DNA of 35,251 nucleotides from IMG/VR virus record IMGVR_UViG_3300018418_000050, positions 1 to 35,251 of that record; one strand, 5' to 3'. The notes beneath the pieces are model-generated. The model was not told where the DNA came from, ran no database searches, and saw only the letters and a list, made by a program, of their open reading frames with translations. Positions 14,396 through 20,712 of the stretch are shown here, one piece after another. How positions within the stretch are numbered: the stretch's first letter is position 1; each line of letters starts with the position of its first letter. Source of the stretch: a virus. Both the position numbers and the translations under genes were made by a program.

Positions 14396-14786
14396 AATGG
14401 AATTAAAAGACACAACAACGCAAGAAGAATACAAAGAGATGTCCTCTCAGACAAGAGCTCGTAATCTTGCGATGGAACTGTCTAAAGAACGCAAACGTCT
14501 AAAAGCAGAACTTGCAGAGCTTCAAACAGAAGTAGAAGATCTTACACCTACTACGCCAACAGGAACTATAGACTGGTATGTAAAGTGGTGTGCGATGGTA
14601 TTAGCGGTATTTGGAGTGTTTAGTATCAGTGCAGGATTCACACAAATTGGACAAGTGTCTTATATCCTTAGTTCAATGGGATGGGTGTTTGTTGGCATGG
14701 CTTGGGGAGATAGGGCAATTATGATCGGATCAAGTATAAGTGGCACAGCGGTTGCAATGAATTTAGTAGCGAGTTTAACAGTATGA
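14379..14786 (+). CDS. Two-TM protein with N-terminal coiled coil
   Basis: The product has a charged helical region (SQTRARNLAMELSKERKRLK, then AELAELQTEVEDL), followed by two to three hydrophobic segments from WYVKWCAMVLAVFGVF to the end. The start is uncertain: ATGs at 14349, 14379 and 14397 are all in frame. I favour 14379 (GGA 7 nt upstream, 17-nt overlap with the previous gene). No family is recognised; an inner-membrane phage protein is likely. Confidence 0.72.
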   Translation, partial: KTSGIEMELKDTTTQEEYKEMSSQTRARNLAMELSKERKRLKAELAELQTEVEDLTPTTPTGTIDWYVKWCAMVLAVFGVFSISAGFTQIGQVSYILSSMGWVFVGMAWGDRAIMIGSSISGTAVAMNLVASLTV

Positions 14787-15025
14787 CAGATATGTTTGAA
14801 GTAGACGATGAAGCGGTTCGTAATCTAGTAATCCTTGCTAAGGAGTGTGAAACTGTAGATCCAATTGATTGGGGCGAACTTGCGATTACAGAAGAACAGG
14901 CCTACATTATGATGGCAACTCATGTGCTAGAAATGGAAAGAAATCACTTGACAGATGGCGCAATTATTGTTAAACTACTAGTAGAAAACTTTGTATTAAA
15001 TCTTAAATTATTAGGAAAGACATGA
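14783..15025 (+). CDS. Hypothetical helical protein, 80 aa
   Basis: An ATGA overlap joins it to the gene before and another to the gene after. The product is acidic and helical (DDEAVRNLVILAKECETVD, EEQAYIMMATHVLEMERNHL). No motif is recognised. Confidence 0.72.
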   Translation: MTDMFEVDDEAVRNLVILAKECETVDPIDWGELAITEEQAYIMMATHVLEMERNHLTDGAIIVKLLVENFVLNLKLLGKT

Positions 15026-15246
15026 AAACAATATATGACAATAAGGCAATTTTAACTAATACTCGCAACGAGCAATCAGTTGAAGTAGAAGTTGACAACG
15101 TTAGAGCAAATGAATCTTTTGATGCATTCATTGCAACTAACAAAATTCACATGCGCTGGAATGGTAAAATTTATATAGGTAATGCTCACGGCATGGAGTT
15201 TACTTCTAAAGGACCAAACGAGCGTGTAATTAAAGGGAGATTTTAA
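15022..15246 (+). CDS. Hypothetical protein, 74 aa
   Basis: It overlaps the preceding stop (ATGA) with AGGAAAG upstream. The sequence is beta-rich (EVEVDNVRANESFDAF, IHMRWNGKIYIGNAHGMEFT) and ends in a basic KGRF. Not recognised. Confidence 0.7.
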   Translation: MKTIYDNKAILTNTRNEQSVEVEVDNVRANESFDAFIATNKIHMRWNGKIYIGNAHGMEFTSKGPNERVIKGRF

Positions 15247-15455
15247 TGAAACAGAAAGTAGAGATCATGGAAGGACCATTTAGTGCGGCACTTGTAGAAG
15301 ATACAGAAGGTGTTCTGTATAGAGAAATTAAAACTGTTCGTGTTAAGCCAGATGGAATGCTTACGGAATATGTTACAAGACGCGAGTATAATCCTAGTGG
15401 CGACTATAATGATACTTCTAGTGTCCGTCCGTTAACTAAAGTGGAGGTAAAATAA
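15246..15455 (+). CDS. Hypothetical protein, 69 aa
   Basis: It starts on the previous stop (TAATG) with GGGAG upstream. A small beta-rich protein ([18 protein letters not shown], then [20 protein letters not shown]). Its stop overlaps the ClpP start. Not recognised. Confidence 0.7.
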   Translation: MKQKVEIMEGPFSAALVEDTEGVLYREIKTVRVKPDGMLTEYVTRREYNPSGDYNDTSSVRPLTKVEVK

Positions 15456-16042
15456 TGCCGCTAATTCCTATGGTTGTTGAGCAAGAGTCAAGAGGCGAAC
15501 GTTCATACGATATTTACAGTAGACTTCTTAAAGACCGCATAGTTATGCTGAATGGTCCTGTTGAAGATAATAGTGCTAATCTAATTGTAGCACAAATGTT
15601 GTTCTTGGAAAGTGAAAATCCAGACAAGCCTATTAACTTTTACATTAATAGCCCAGGAGGCGTTATTACTAGTGGCATGAGCATTTATGACACTATGCAA
15701 TTTATTAAATCGCCTGTACATACTATTGTGTTAGGACAAGCATGTAGTATGGGTAGTTTCCTTGCACAGGCAGGTGAACCAGGCAAACGTAAAATGTTAC
15801 CTTATGCACGACACATGATCCATCAACCTAGTGGCGGAACACAAGGCATGGCAAGTGACATTGAAATTCAGTATAAGGAAATCACAAAGATGAAAGAAAC
15901 CTTAACTGAATTATATGTAAAGCATAATTCAAAAGGTAAGACCTACGAAGAATTTGAAAGAGACATGGACAGAGATACATTTATGTCTGCCCAAGAAGCT
16001 CTTGATTATGGCTTAGTAGATCAAATTGTAGAGAAACGCTAA
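15455..16042 (+). CDS. clpP: ATP-dependent Clp protease proteolytic subunit
   Basis: 195 residues, the normal length of ClpP. The Ser-His-Asp triad is complete and even keeps the usual numbering: S98 in GQACSMGS, H123 in MIHQPSGG, D172 in RDMDRDTFM. The N-terminal [10 protein letters not shown] and the handle region ([20 protein letters not shown]) are intact, so it should assemble as a barrel and pair with a host Clp ATPase; no ClpA/X/C gene is seen here. GQACS has Cys where Ala is usual. Roles could be degrading host proteins or processing phage head proteins (inference). It starts on the stop of the upstream gene. Confidence 0.95.
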   Translation: MPLIPMVVEQESRGERSYDIYSRLLKDRIVMLNGPVEDNSANLIVAQMLFLESENPDKPINFYINSPGGVITSGMSIYDTMQFIKSPVHTIVLGQACSMGSFLAQAGEPGKRKMLPYARHMIHQPSGGTQGMASDIEIQYKEITKMKETLTELYVKHNSKGKTYEEFERDMDRDTFMSAQEALDYGLVDQIVEKR

Positions 16043-16230
16043 TGCCTATTCCTGAAAAAGTCATTATTCCAGCGTCTAAAGATCCTGGCCTTAAGCATTT
16101 TTATATTAGTTTAGTAAAAAGTGGCTTAAGAATTGCAGGGTGTGTGGCTGTATTGCTTGGCGCAAATATTATGTGGTTGCCAGGATTGTTTTTAGTTGCA
16201 GAACTTCTAGGAATAGTAGAAGAACTATGA
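16042..16230 (+). CDS. Small membrane protein, 62 aa
   Basis: It starts on the ClpP stop (TAATG). After a polar N-terminus ([20 protein letters not shown]) come one or two hydrophobic helices (LRIAGCVAVLLGANIMWLPG, FLVAELLGIV). Not recognised. It overlaps the next gene by 4 nt (ATGA). Confidence 0.65.
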   Translation: MPIPEKVIIPASKDPGLKHFYISLVKSGLRIAGCVAVLLGANIMWLPGLFLVAELLGIVEEL

Positions 16231-16541
16231 GTAGTGCAATCTGGCATGTTGACAAACTAAAAGAGTTTGTTGCTGATAAGAAAGGAATCCCTACAGAAGA
16301 AGAACTAAATACCATGTTGAAAGAAACTGTCCTAGTTGTAACTTTCAACAAGTTAGACGGCGCAGAGCGTGTAATGACATGCACTAAGTCGTTTGACATT
16401 ATCCCTGAAGAGCATAAGCCCAAAACAGATAAAAAACCACCAGCTGGTAACGTAACTGTTTGGGATATCAATGCAAAGGGTTGGCGTAGTTTTAAATATG
16501 ATCGTGTAACAAAAGTCGAGGTTGACAAGACAGAATCTTGA
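16227..16541 (+). CDS. SH3-like/WYL_2-type protein (DUF2693-like), 104 aa
   Basis: ATG 16227 overlaps the preceding stop (ATGA). The product carries VVTFNKLDGAERVMTCTKS, and later VTVWDINAKGWRSFKYDRV, which fits the small Sm/SH3-like barrel family (WYL_2, formerly DUF2693) found in many marine T4-like phages. The function is unknown; nucleic-acid or ligand binding is suggested for WYL-type barrels. The -35 box of the tRNA promoter lies in its last codons. Confidence 0.75.
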   Translation: MSSAIWHVDKLKEFVADKKGIPTEEELNTMLKETVLVVTFNKLDGAERVMTCTKSFDIIPEEHKPKTDKKPPAGNVTVWDINAKGWRSFKYDRVTKVEVDKTES

Positions 16542-16550
16542 CTGTATAGT
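16522..16550 (+). promoter_or_regulatory. Sigma70-like promoter of the tRNA cluster
   Basis: TTGACA (16522-16527), 17-nt spacer, TATAGT (16545-16550). It overlaps the 3' end of the upstream CDS; the first tRNA starts 11 nt after the -10. Confidence 0.75.
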
Positions 16551-16560
16551 AATATACGCT

Positions 16561-16634
16561 GGGTGAATGGTGTAGTGGTAACACGACAGTCTCCAAAACT
16601 GTAAACTGAGGTTCGATTCCTTGTTCGCCTGCCA
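16561..16634 (+). tRNA. tRNA-Trp (anticodon CCA)
   Basis: A 74-nt cloverleaf. Anticodon stem ACAGT/ACTGT with loop CTCCAAA (anticodon CCA). Acceptor GGGTGAA pairs with TTCGCCT using G-T at the first and a T-G at the fourth pair; G73 and an encoded CCA follow. The weak first acceptor pair is unusual. Confidence 0.9.
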
Positions 16635-16644
16635 AAAAAATTAT

Positions 16645-16719
16645 GGCCCGTTCGTCTAGTGGTTAGGACACATGGTTTTCATCCATGCAACAGGAGTTCG
16701 ATTCTCCTACGGGCTACCA
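16645..16719 (+). tRNA. tRNA-Glu (anticodon TTC)
   Basis: A 75-nt cloverleaf with anticodon stem CATGG/CCATG, loop TTTTCAT (anticodon TTC) and T arm AGGAG-TTCGATT-CTCCT. Acceptor GGCCCGT pairs with ACGGGCT, again with a G-T first pair. A73 and CCA are encoded. Confidence 0.93.
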
Positions 16720-16723
16720 AGAT

Positions 16724-16785
16724 AGTATACACTCTGCAGGAAGTATAGCAACTTGCAACAGACTGATAAACTGGGAGTGTATACT
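16724..16785 (+). ncRNA. Candidate structured RNA between tRNA-Glu and tRNA-Ser
   Basis: A perfect 11-bp inverted repeat, AGTATACACTC (16724-16734) and GAGTGTATACT (16775-16785), encloses 40 nt that can fold further: TGC-(AGG bulge)-AAGT / ACTT-GCA gives one hairpin, and CAG-ACTGATAAA-CTG a second short one. The predicted shape is a three-way junction. It lacks tRNA T-arm and CCA features and has no T-run, so it is neither a normal tRNA nor an intrinsic terminator. It is co-transcribed with the tRNAs. Confidence 0.45.
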
Positions 16786-16788
16786 TTA

Positions 16789-16878
16789 GGAGAGTTGGCT
16801 GAGTGGTCGAAAGCGGCACCCTGCTAAGGTGTTATACGGGCAACTGTATCGAGGGTTCGAATCCCTCACTCTCCGCCA
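16789..16878 (+). tRNA. tRNA-Ser (anticodon GCT)
   Basis: A 90-nt class II tRNA with a long variable arm. Acceptor GGAGAGT/ACTCTCC, loop CTGCTAA (anticodon GCT), T arm GAGGG-TTCGAAT-CCCTC, G73 and an encoded CCA. Confidence 0.95.
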
Positions 16879-16882
16879 GATT

Positions 16883-16956
16883 GCGGGATTGGTATAGTGG
16901 TATTATGACAGCCTTCCAAGCTGACGAGACGGGTTCGATTCCCGTATCCCGCTCCA
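16883..16956 (+). tRNA. tRNA-Gly (anticodon TCC)
   Basis: A 74-nt cloverleaf with acceptor GCGGGAT/ATCCCGC, loop CTTCCAA (anticodon TCC), T arm ACGGG-TTCGATT-CCCGT, T73 and CCA. The outermost anticodon-stem pair is an A-A mismatch. Confidence 0.93.
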
Positions 16957-16961
16957 AATGG

Positions 16962-16989
16962 TTGACATTGACAAAATATGTGTTATAAT
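16962..16989 (+). promoter_or_regulatory. Sigma70-like promoter for the 17013 gene and tRNA-Thr/Ala
   Basis: TTGACA (16962-16967), 16-nt spacer, TATAAT (16984-16989), preceded by GG. The 16-nt spacing differs from the 17 nt at all the others. Confidence 0.8.
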
Positions 16990-17012
16990 GTGTTTTTTAA
17001 TTAGGAGTATGT

Positions 17013-17375
17013 ATGTTAGAATTAAGATCAGTTGAAGATAGAATGAAGTTTCACAACAAAGATATCGACAACCCTTATTCAGTAAATGGTTTTAATGGTA
17101 CATGGGCTTTTTCAGACCATAGATTAATTCCAGAAGCTTTAATTGGTTTTTTGCAACATTATTTTGGTCAAGCAAGAATTCGAAGAGTGTCGTTAGATCA
17201 AATCAACGAAGTTATGAACGATATTTGGGAAGGGCCCGGAAGTTTAAAGAAAGTCTTCGAGGCTGAAATGGAAATGAGAGCGTCTGGAAAAGATGTAAAA
17301 ATGATTGCATCAGATTTTGTCAAAACCAAGTTTGATGATTTGGAAGAAGATACACCACTAAGTAATGTAGAGTAA
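17013..17375 (+). CDS. Hypothetical protein, 120 aa
   Basis: Well-placed AGGAG precedes the ATG. A soluble helical protein (MLELRSVEDRMKFHNKDI, RRVSLDQINEVMNDIWEG) with an acidic C-terminus (DDLEEDTP). Not recognised. It sits between tRNA genes on one transcript, which would need processing at tRNA-Thr 5 nt after its stop. Confidence 0.78.
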   Translation: MLELRSVEDRMKFHNKDIDNPYSVNGFNGTWAFSDHRLIPEALIGFLQHYFGQARIRRVSLDQINEVMNDIWEGPGSLKKVFEAEMEMRASGKDVKMIASDFVKTKFDDLEEDTPLSNVE

Positions 17376-17380
17376 GTTAC

Positions 17381-17456
17381 GCCGGATTAGCTCAGTTGGT
17401 AGAGCAACTGATTTGTAATCAGTAGGTCGTCAGTTCGAATCCGACATCCGGCACCA
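17381..17456 (+). tRNA. tRNA-Thr (anticodon TGT)
   Basis: A 76-nt cloverleaf. Acceptor GCCGGAT/ATCCGGC, anticodon stem ACTGA/TCAGT with loop TTTGTAA (anticodon TGT), A73 and encoded CCA. It begins 5 nt after the previous stop. Confidence 0.95.
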
Positions 17457-17471
17457 TTTATAGGAAGAAGT

Positions 17472-17606
17472 ATGAAAAAGATAGCAGAATGGTTAGATAT
17501 CTGTAAAGTACACTGGAAAGAAATTTTTGCAATTTCGTTTCTGATGCATTTTGTATTTGATTGGTTCATATTTCTTTTAGGTTTTTTGGTAGGTAAATAT
17601 CTATGA
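17472..17606 (+). CDS. Tiny one-TM protein, 44 aa
   Basis: AGGAAG precedes the ATG at a good distance. MKKIAEWLDICKVHWKEIFA leads into a hydrophobic Phe-rich helix (FVFDWFIFLLGFLVGKYL). It lies between tRNA-Thr and tRNA-Ala, ending 2 nt before the latter. Not recognised. Confidence 0.6.
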   Translation: MKKIAEWLDICKVHWKEIFAISFLMHFVFDWFIFLLGFLVGKYL

Positions 17607-17608
17607 TA

Positions 17609-17684
17609 GGGGCCGTAGCTCAGTTGGGAGAGCGACTGGTTTGCATCCAGTAGGTCGCAGGTTCGACCCCTGTCGGCTCCACCA
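17609..17684 (+). tRNA. tRNA-Ala (anticodon TGC)
   Basis: A 76-nt cloverleaf. Acceptor GGGGCCG pairs with CGGCTCC (third pair G-T), anticodon stem ACTGG/CCAGT with loop TTTGCAT (anticodon TGC), A73 and encoded CCA. Confidence 0.95.
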
Positions 17685-17708
17685 TTCTAGAAAGGATACT
17701 ATGTAAAT

Positions 17709-18296
17709 ATGCCAGTTGAAGCATGGTTCTATACACCTGCTTATTATGACTTCATCAAAGGTGAAGATCTTAATAAGGTGCAGACAGAAATAAGCGATAC
17801 TTTGCCTAGCGTTGAGTTTTCAAAACACAAAGGTTGGGGAGAGACAAATCATAGTCTAAGCGATCCAACATTTAAAACTAATTACATAGACAAGTATAAA
17901 CTACGTTTTACAAAAAAATTATTTGTACAACACATCAAACAATATCTAGCCGCGTTCAAACACGAAGAATATACAGTTAAGATAGAGAATTCTTGGCTTA
18001 CAAGTACTCAAAAAGGTGAACACACTACTGTACATAATCACGGTGGTTTTGATATAAGTGGCGTGTATTACTTTCAAACAAACAAACAAGACGGTTCTCT
18101 ATATTTGATGAATCCTCTTACAAGCCTAGTAAGCTCACACTATTTTGCACCAGATGAATGCATATATTATCACCCAGAAATAGGGAAACTTATACTATTT
18201 CCTAGTTGGATATATCACGGTGTAAGGCCAAATGACACAGATGACACTAGAATAAGCCTGTCATTTAATGCCAAAATTTCTTTCAAAAATGGTTGA
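17709..18296 (+). CDS. 2-oxoglutarate/Fe(II) oxygenase 3 (TIGR02466-like)
   Basis: 195 residues, the clearest of the TIGR02466-type oxygenases here: NSWLTSTQKGEHTTVHNHGG (metal-site His at 109/111), SGVYYFQTN, GSLYLMNP, LILFPSWIYHGVRPN (distal His170) and TRISLSFN with the 2OG-binding Arg. The substrate is unknown. Start choice: an ATG at 17701 is followed at once by TAA, so the coding start is the ATG at 17709; AAAGGA is 4 nt from the former and 12 nt from the latter. The promoter of the next operon begins in its last codons. Confidence 0.85.
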   Translation: MPVEAWFYTPAYYDFIKGEDLNKVQTEISDTLPSVEFSKHKGWGETNHSLSDPTFKTNYIDKYKLRFTKKLFVQHIKQYLAAFKHEEYTVKIENSWLTSTQKGEHTTVHNHGGFDISGVYYFQTNKQDGSLYLMNPLTSLVSSHYFAPDECIYYHPEIGKLILFPSWIYHGVRPNDTDDTRISLSFNAKISFKNG

Positions 18297-18321
18297 CAAT
18301 GCCCTAATCCTTTGCTATAAT
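18293..18321 (+). promoter_or_regulatory. Sigma70-like promoter of the HD-hydrolase/ligase operon
   Basis: TTGACA (18293-18298), 17-nt spacer ending TTTGC, TATAAT (18316-18321). From TTTGC the leader equals that at 10470 for 31 nt and is nearly the same through the AGAGG ribosome site. Confidence 0.88.
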
Positions 18322-18354
18322 ATATACATAAATTAGGCAAAGTAGAGGCACACA

Positions 18355-18861
18355 ATGACATTAGTAGATCAAGCAAAATTGTTCGCTACAGCCGCACACG
18401 GGGCTATCGGACAAGTTCGTAAATACACAGGCGAACCATACGTTACACACCCTATTAGAGTAATGAACCTTGTTAGCACAGTAATCAAGGACGAGAAGGT
18501 GTTAGCGGCCGCTTTGTTGCACGATGTCATCGAAGATACTAAAATTACAAAAGAAGATATTGCTTTTGCATTTGGTATTGAAGTTGCTGATATGGTTGTT
18601 TTACTTAGTGACCCGCCCAAAGTTGAAGGTGGTCCTAATCGTAAAGCACGTAAAGCAATGGATCGTGATAGACTTAGTAAGGCACCTGCATGTGTACAGA
18701 CTATCAAAGTTGCAGACATGATTGACAACACTGAAAGTATTGTTGCACATGATCCTAAGTTTGCAAAAGTATACTTAGAAGAAAAGCGTTTGCTTTTAGA
18801 TGTATTAACTAAAGCAGATGCAAAGTTAGTTGAAATTGCAAAAAATCAGGTAACACGATGA
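18355..18861 (+). CDS. SpoT/MESH1-like HD hydrolase, probable (p)ppGpp hydrolase
   Basis: 168 residues, only the HD hydrolase domain of RelA/SpoT proteins. Seen: GQVRKYTGEPYVTHPIRV (H32), ALLHDVIEDT (H56-D57 and E60-D61) and QTIKVADMIDN (D121), the metal and catalytic residues of the family. No synthetase or regulatory domain is present, as in MESH1-type small alarmone hydrolases, which turn (p)ppGpp into GDP/GTP plus pyrophosphate. A phage could use this to blunt the starvation response (inference); other pyrophosphate-nucleotide substrates are possible. It overlaps the next gene by 4 nt (ATGA). Confidence 0.87.
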   Translation: MTLVDQAKLFATAAHGAIGQVRKYTGEPYVTHPIRVMNLVSTVIKDEKVLAAALLHDVIEDTKITKEDIAFAFGIEVADMVVLLSDPPKVEGGPNRKARKAMDRDRLSKAPACVQTIKVADMIDNTESIVAHDPKFAKVYLEEKRLLLDVLTKADAKLVEIAKNQVTR

Positions 18862-19079
18862 GTAGGTTTCAAGAGAAGTTTTTGAAGCCTACTCTTTTTA
18901 ATCCAAAAGGACATTGGATGGTAGGAACTGTTTGGCCAGTACAAGGAAGTAAAGGGAATGAGTATTCCGTCACATTACATGATCGTGGATTTAACTGTGA
19001 TTGTACAGGTTTTGGATACCATGGGTATTGCAAACATTCTAAATCTATTGTAAAAAAAGTTGAGAGGGCAATGGCATGA
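18858..19079 (+). CDS. SWIM zinc-finger mini-protein, 73 aa
   Basis: The sequence NCDCTGFGYHGYCKH gives the SWIM pattern CxC...CxH (C47, C49, C58, H60). SWIM fingers bind DNA or proteins. A short beta region precedes it (HWMVGTVWPVQGSKGNEYSV). It is coupled by ATGA overlaps to the alarmone hydrolase and to the DNA ligase, so it may assist ligase or repair. Confidence 0.8.
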   Translation: MSRFQEKFLKPTLFNPKGHWMVGTVWPVQGSKGNEYSVTLHDRGFNCDCTGFGYHGYCKHSKSIVKKVERAMA

Positions 19080-20383
19080 GAACACAACCAGACGCAATTA
19101 TTAGGCAACTTGAAGCAGACAACAGTCGCTTGGGCAAAGAAGCAATCCTAAAACAAGCACACGAAGAAGGACTTCCTGAGTTCTTTGAAGGTCTTACAAT
19201 GGCACTAGATCCGCTTGTAACATTTGGAGTAAAGCAGGTACCTGAACGTTCAGATATATTAACTGGACAAGGATTGTCTTGGTCTGTGTTTAAAGAACTT
19301 GCTGAAAAACTACAACAGCGTGAACTAACCGGACATGCGGCACGTTATGCTATTGAATTAGCAATGGGTGTGGCTACTACAGAACAATGGAATGATTGGT
19401 ATCGCCGTATCCTTATTAAAGATTTACGTTGCGGAGTAAGTGAAAAGACCGTGAACAAAGTGGTGCCTGGTACTGTACCGGTATTCACTTGTTCATTGGC
19501 ACACGACTCTGCTAAACACGAAAAGAAAATGACTGGCAAGAAACAAATTGAAATCAAATTAGATGGCGTTCGTGTTCTTACTACTATACGTGGTAACAAA
19601 GTTGAGATGTTCAGTCGTAATGGTAAACAGTTTCACAACTTTGGACACATCATTGCAGAAATAGAAGAAGTACTAAAAGATTATCCTGCACCGTATCCGC
19701 TTATGCTCGACGGCGAAGTAATGAGTGCTAACTTTCAAGACTTAATGAAACAGGTACATCGTAAGGACAATGTAAGTGCAAACGATGCTGTACTACATTT
19801 GTTTGACATGGCACCTTTGGGTAACTTCTTAAACGGAAAGTATGACAAACCACAGCATGAACGTAGTGCTATGGTAAAGTATTGGGTAGAAGATCATAAA
19901 AGCGTTTTAAAGCACGTACAAGCACTTGATTGGGAAACAGTAGACCTAAGTACTCCCGAAGGCGAAAAACGCTTTACAGAGCTTAATAAAGCGGCTGTAG
20001 ACGGTGGATATGAAGGTGTTATGATTAAGGACGTTGATGCTCCTTATGAATGTAAACGTACTCATGCATGGCTTAAAGCAAAGCCATTTATTGAAGTAAC
20101 ATTGGAGGTAGTAGATGTCGAAGAAGGAACAGGAAGAAATGAAGGAAGACTTGGAGCACTCGTATGCCGCGGTGAGGATGATGGACGGATGGTTGAGGTC
20201 AATTGCGGTAGCGGGTTTAGTGACGCTGATCGCGATACCTTTTGGAGCAATCGTGGGTCTTTGGTTGGCCAACTTGTAGAGGTACGAGCAGATGCAATTA
20301 CGCAAAATCAAGACGGCACTTACTCGTTACGTTTTCCAAGATTTAAAACGTTCCGGGGATTCGAAGCCGGCGAAAAAATATAA
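19076..20383 (+). CDS. ATP-dependent DNA ligase
   Basis: 435 residues, T4 gp30-like. The adenylated Lys is K161 in EIKLDGVRV (motif I, KxDG). Further nucleotidyltransferase motifs are MFSRNGK (III), LMLDGEVM (IIIa), GYEGVMIKD (IV) and AWLKAKP (V). The N-terminal ~150 residues form the helical DNA-binding region, the last ~110 the OB fold. It seals nicks in phage DNA replication, recombination and repair. From about 20105 its codons become markedly richer in G/C at the third position, where another frame carries two small ORFs. Confidence 0.93.
   Translation: MRTQPDAIIRQLEADNSRLGKEAILKQAHEEGLPEFFEGLTMALDPLVTFGVKQVPERSDILTGQGLSWSVFKELAEKLQQRELTGHAARYAIELAMGVATTEQWNDWYRRILIKDLRCGVSEKTVNKVVPGTVPVFTCSLAHDSAKHEKKMTGKKQIEIKLDGVRVLTTIRGNKVEMFSRNGKQFHNFGHIIAEIEEVLKDYPAPYPLMLDGEVMSANFQDLMKQVHRKDNVSANDAVLHLFDMAPLGNFLNGKYDKPQHERSAMVKYWVEDHKSVLKHVQALDWETVDLSTPEGEKRFTELNKAAVDGGYEGVMIKDVDAPYECKRTHAWLKAKPFIEVTLEVVDVEEGTGRNEGRLGALVCRGEDDGRMVEVNCGSGFSDADRDTFWSNRGSLVGQLVEVRADAITQNQDGTYSLRFPRFKTFRGFEAGEKI
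20115..20279 (+). CDS. Nested one-TM protein inside the ligase gene, 54 aa
   Basis: Wholly inside the ligase gene in another plus frame. GGAGG lies 6 nt before the ATG, a stronger ribosome site than most genes here. The product has a highly charged helix (MSKKEQEEMKEDLEHSYAAV), then a TM helix (SIAVAGLVTLIAIPFGAIVG), ending LWLANL, a plan like XhlA/holin-type or other phage membrane effectors. The ligase codons across this stretch depart from the AT-ending habit of the rest of the gene, as expected if two frames are under selection. The function is unknown. Confidence 0.5.
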   Translation: MSKKEQEEMKEDLEHSYAAVRMMDGWLRSIAVAGLVTLIAIPFGAIVGLWLANL

Positions 20384-20456
20384 ATTTTACAAATACACAA
20401 AAAGTAAAAAGTATGAAAATGCTCGTTGTATTTGGGACTTAGAAAACGAAGGATAG
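20292..20456 (+). CDS. Basic protein overlapping the ligase 3' end, 54 aa
   Basis: Same frame as the nested ORF just upstream, separated by TAG and 12 nt; the ribosome site (AGAGG) overlaps that stop. It starts within the ligase gene and continues 73 nt past its stop, filling the space before the gene at 20461. The product is strongly basic and aromatic (MQLRKIKTALTRYVFQDLKR, KKYKFYKYTKSKKYE) with a short acidic end, suggesting nucleic-acid binding. Not recognised. Confidence 0.55.
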   Translation: MQLRKIKTALTRYVFQDLKRSGDSKPAKKYKFYKYTKSKKYENARCIWDLENEG

Positions 20457-20460
20457 TGAC

Positions 20461-20700
20461 ATGAAACACATTTGGTATTTCCTTAAATGGAATTTTAACT
20501 TTCAAGAATGGCAACCTTACAGCAAACGCATGCTTGGATATTTTATATTAGGTATTGTATTTGGAATGCTTGTTGAGAACGGATTTTTTATTACGCCTAT
20601 TTTAATATTTGTTGATATGACAGTTGATATTGTGCGTAATAGATACAATGACTTTCTAGCAGAACGTGATGAGATCTTAGACGAGCTCAAGAAAAAATAA
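20461..20700 (+). CDS. Small membrane protein, 79 aa
   Basis: GAAGGA lies upstream of the ATG. A Trp-rich N-terminus (MKHIWYFLKWNFNFQEWQPY) is followed by two hydrophobic segments (MLGYFILGIVFGMLVENGFF, ITPILIFVDMTVDIV) and a charged coiled tail. Not recognised; inner-membrane location is likely. Confidence 0.72.
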   Translation: MKHIWYFLKWNFNFQEWQPYSKRMLGYFILGIVFGMLVENGFFITPILIFVDMTVDIVRNRYNDFLAERDEILDELKKK

Positions 20701-20712
20701 AGGCATCATGAG

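Noticed and set aside
16720-16788. Eighth tRNA between tRNA-Glu and tRNA-Ser
   Set aside because: No T-loop consensus, no CCA and an 11-bp closing stem; reported as a candidate structured RNA instead.
16803-16988. ORF across tRNA-Ser and tRNA-Gly
   Set aside because: It lies on clear tRNA genes.
17387-17569. Reverse ORF ending CRIRTDDLLITNQLLYQLS
   Set aside because: This is the well-known spurious translation of a tRNA gene (here tRNA-Thr) in the reverse direction.
18524-18721. 65-aa Leu-rich frame inside the alarmone-hydrolase gene
   Set aside because: No ribosome site and no shift of codon use in the main frame; a chance product of AT-rich codons.
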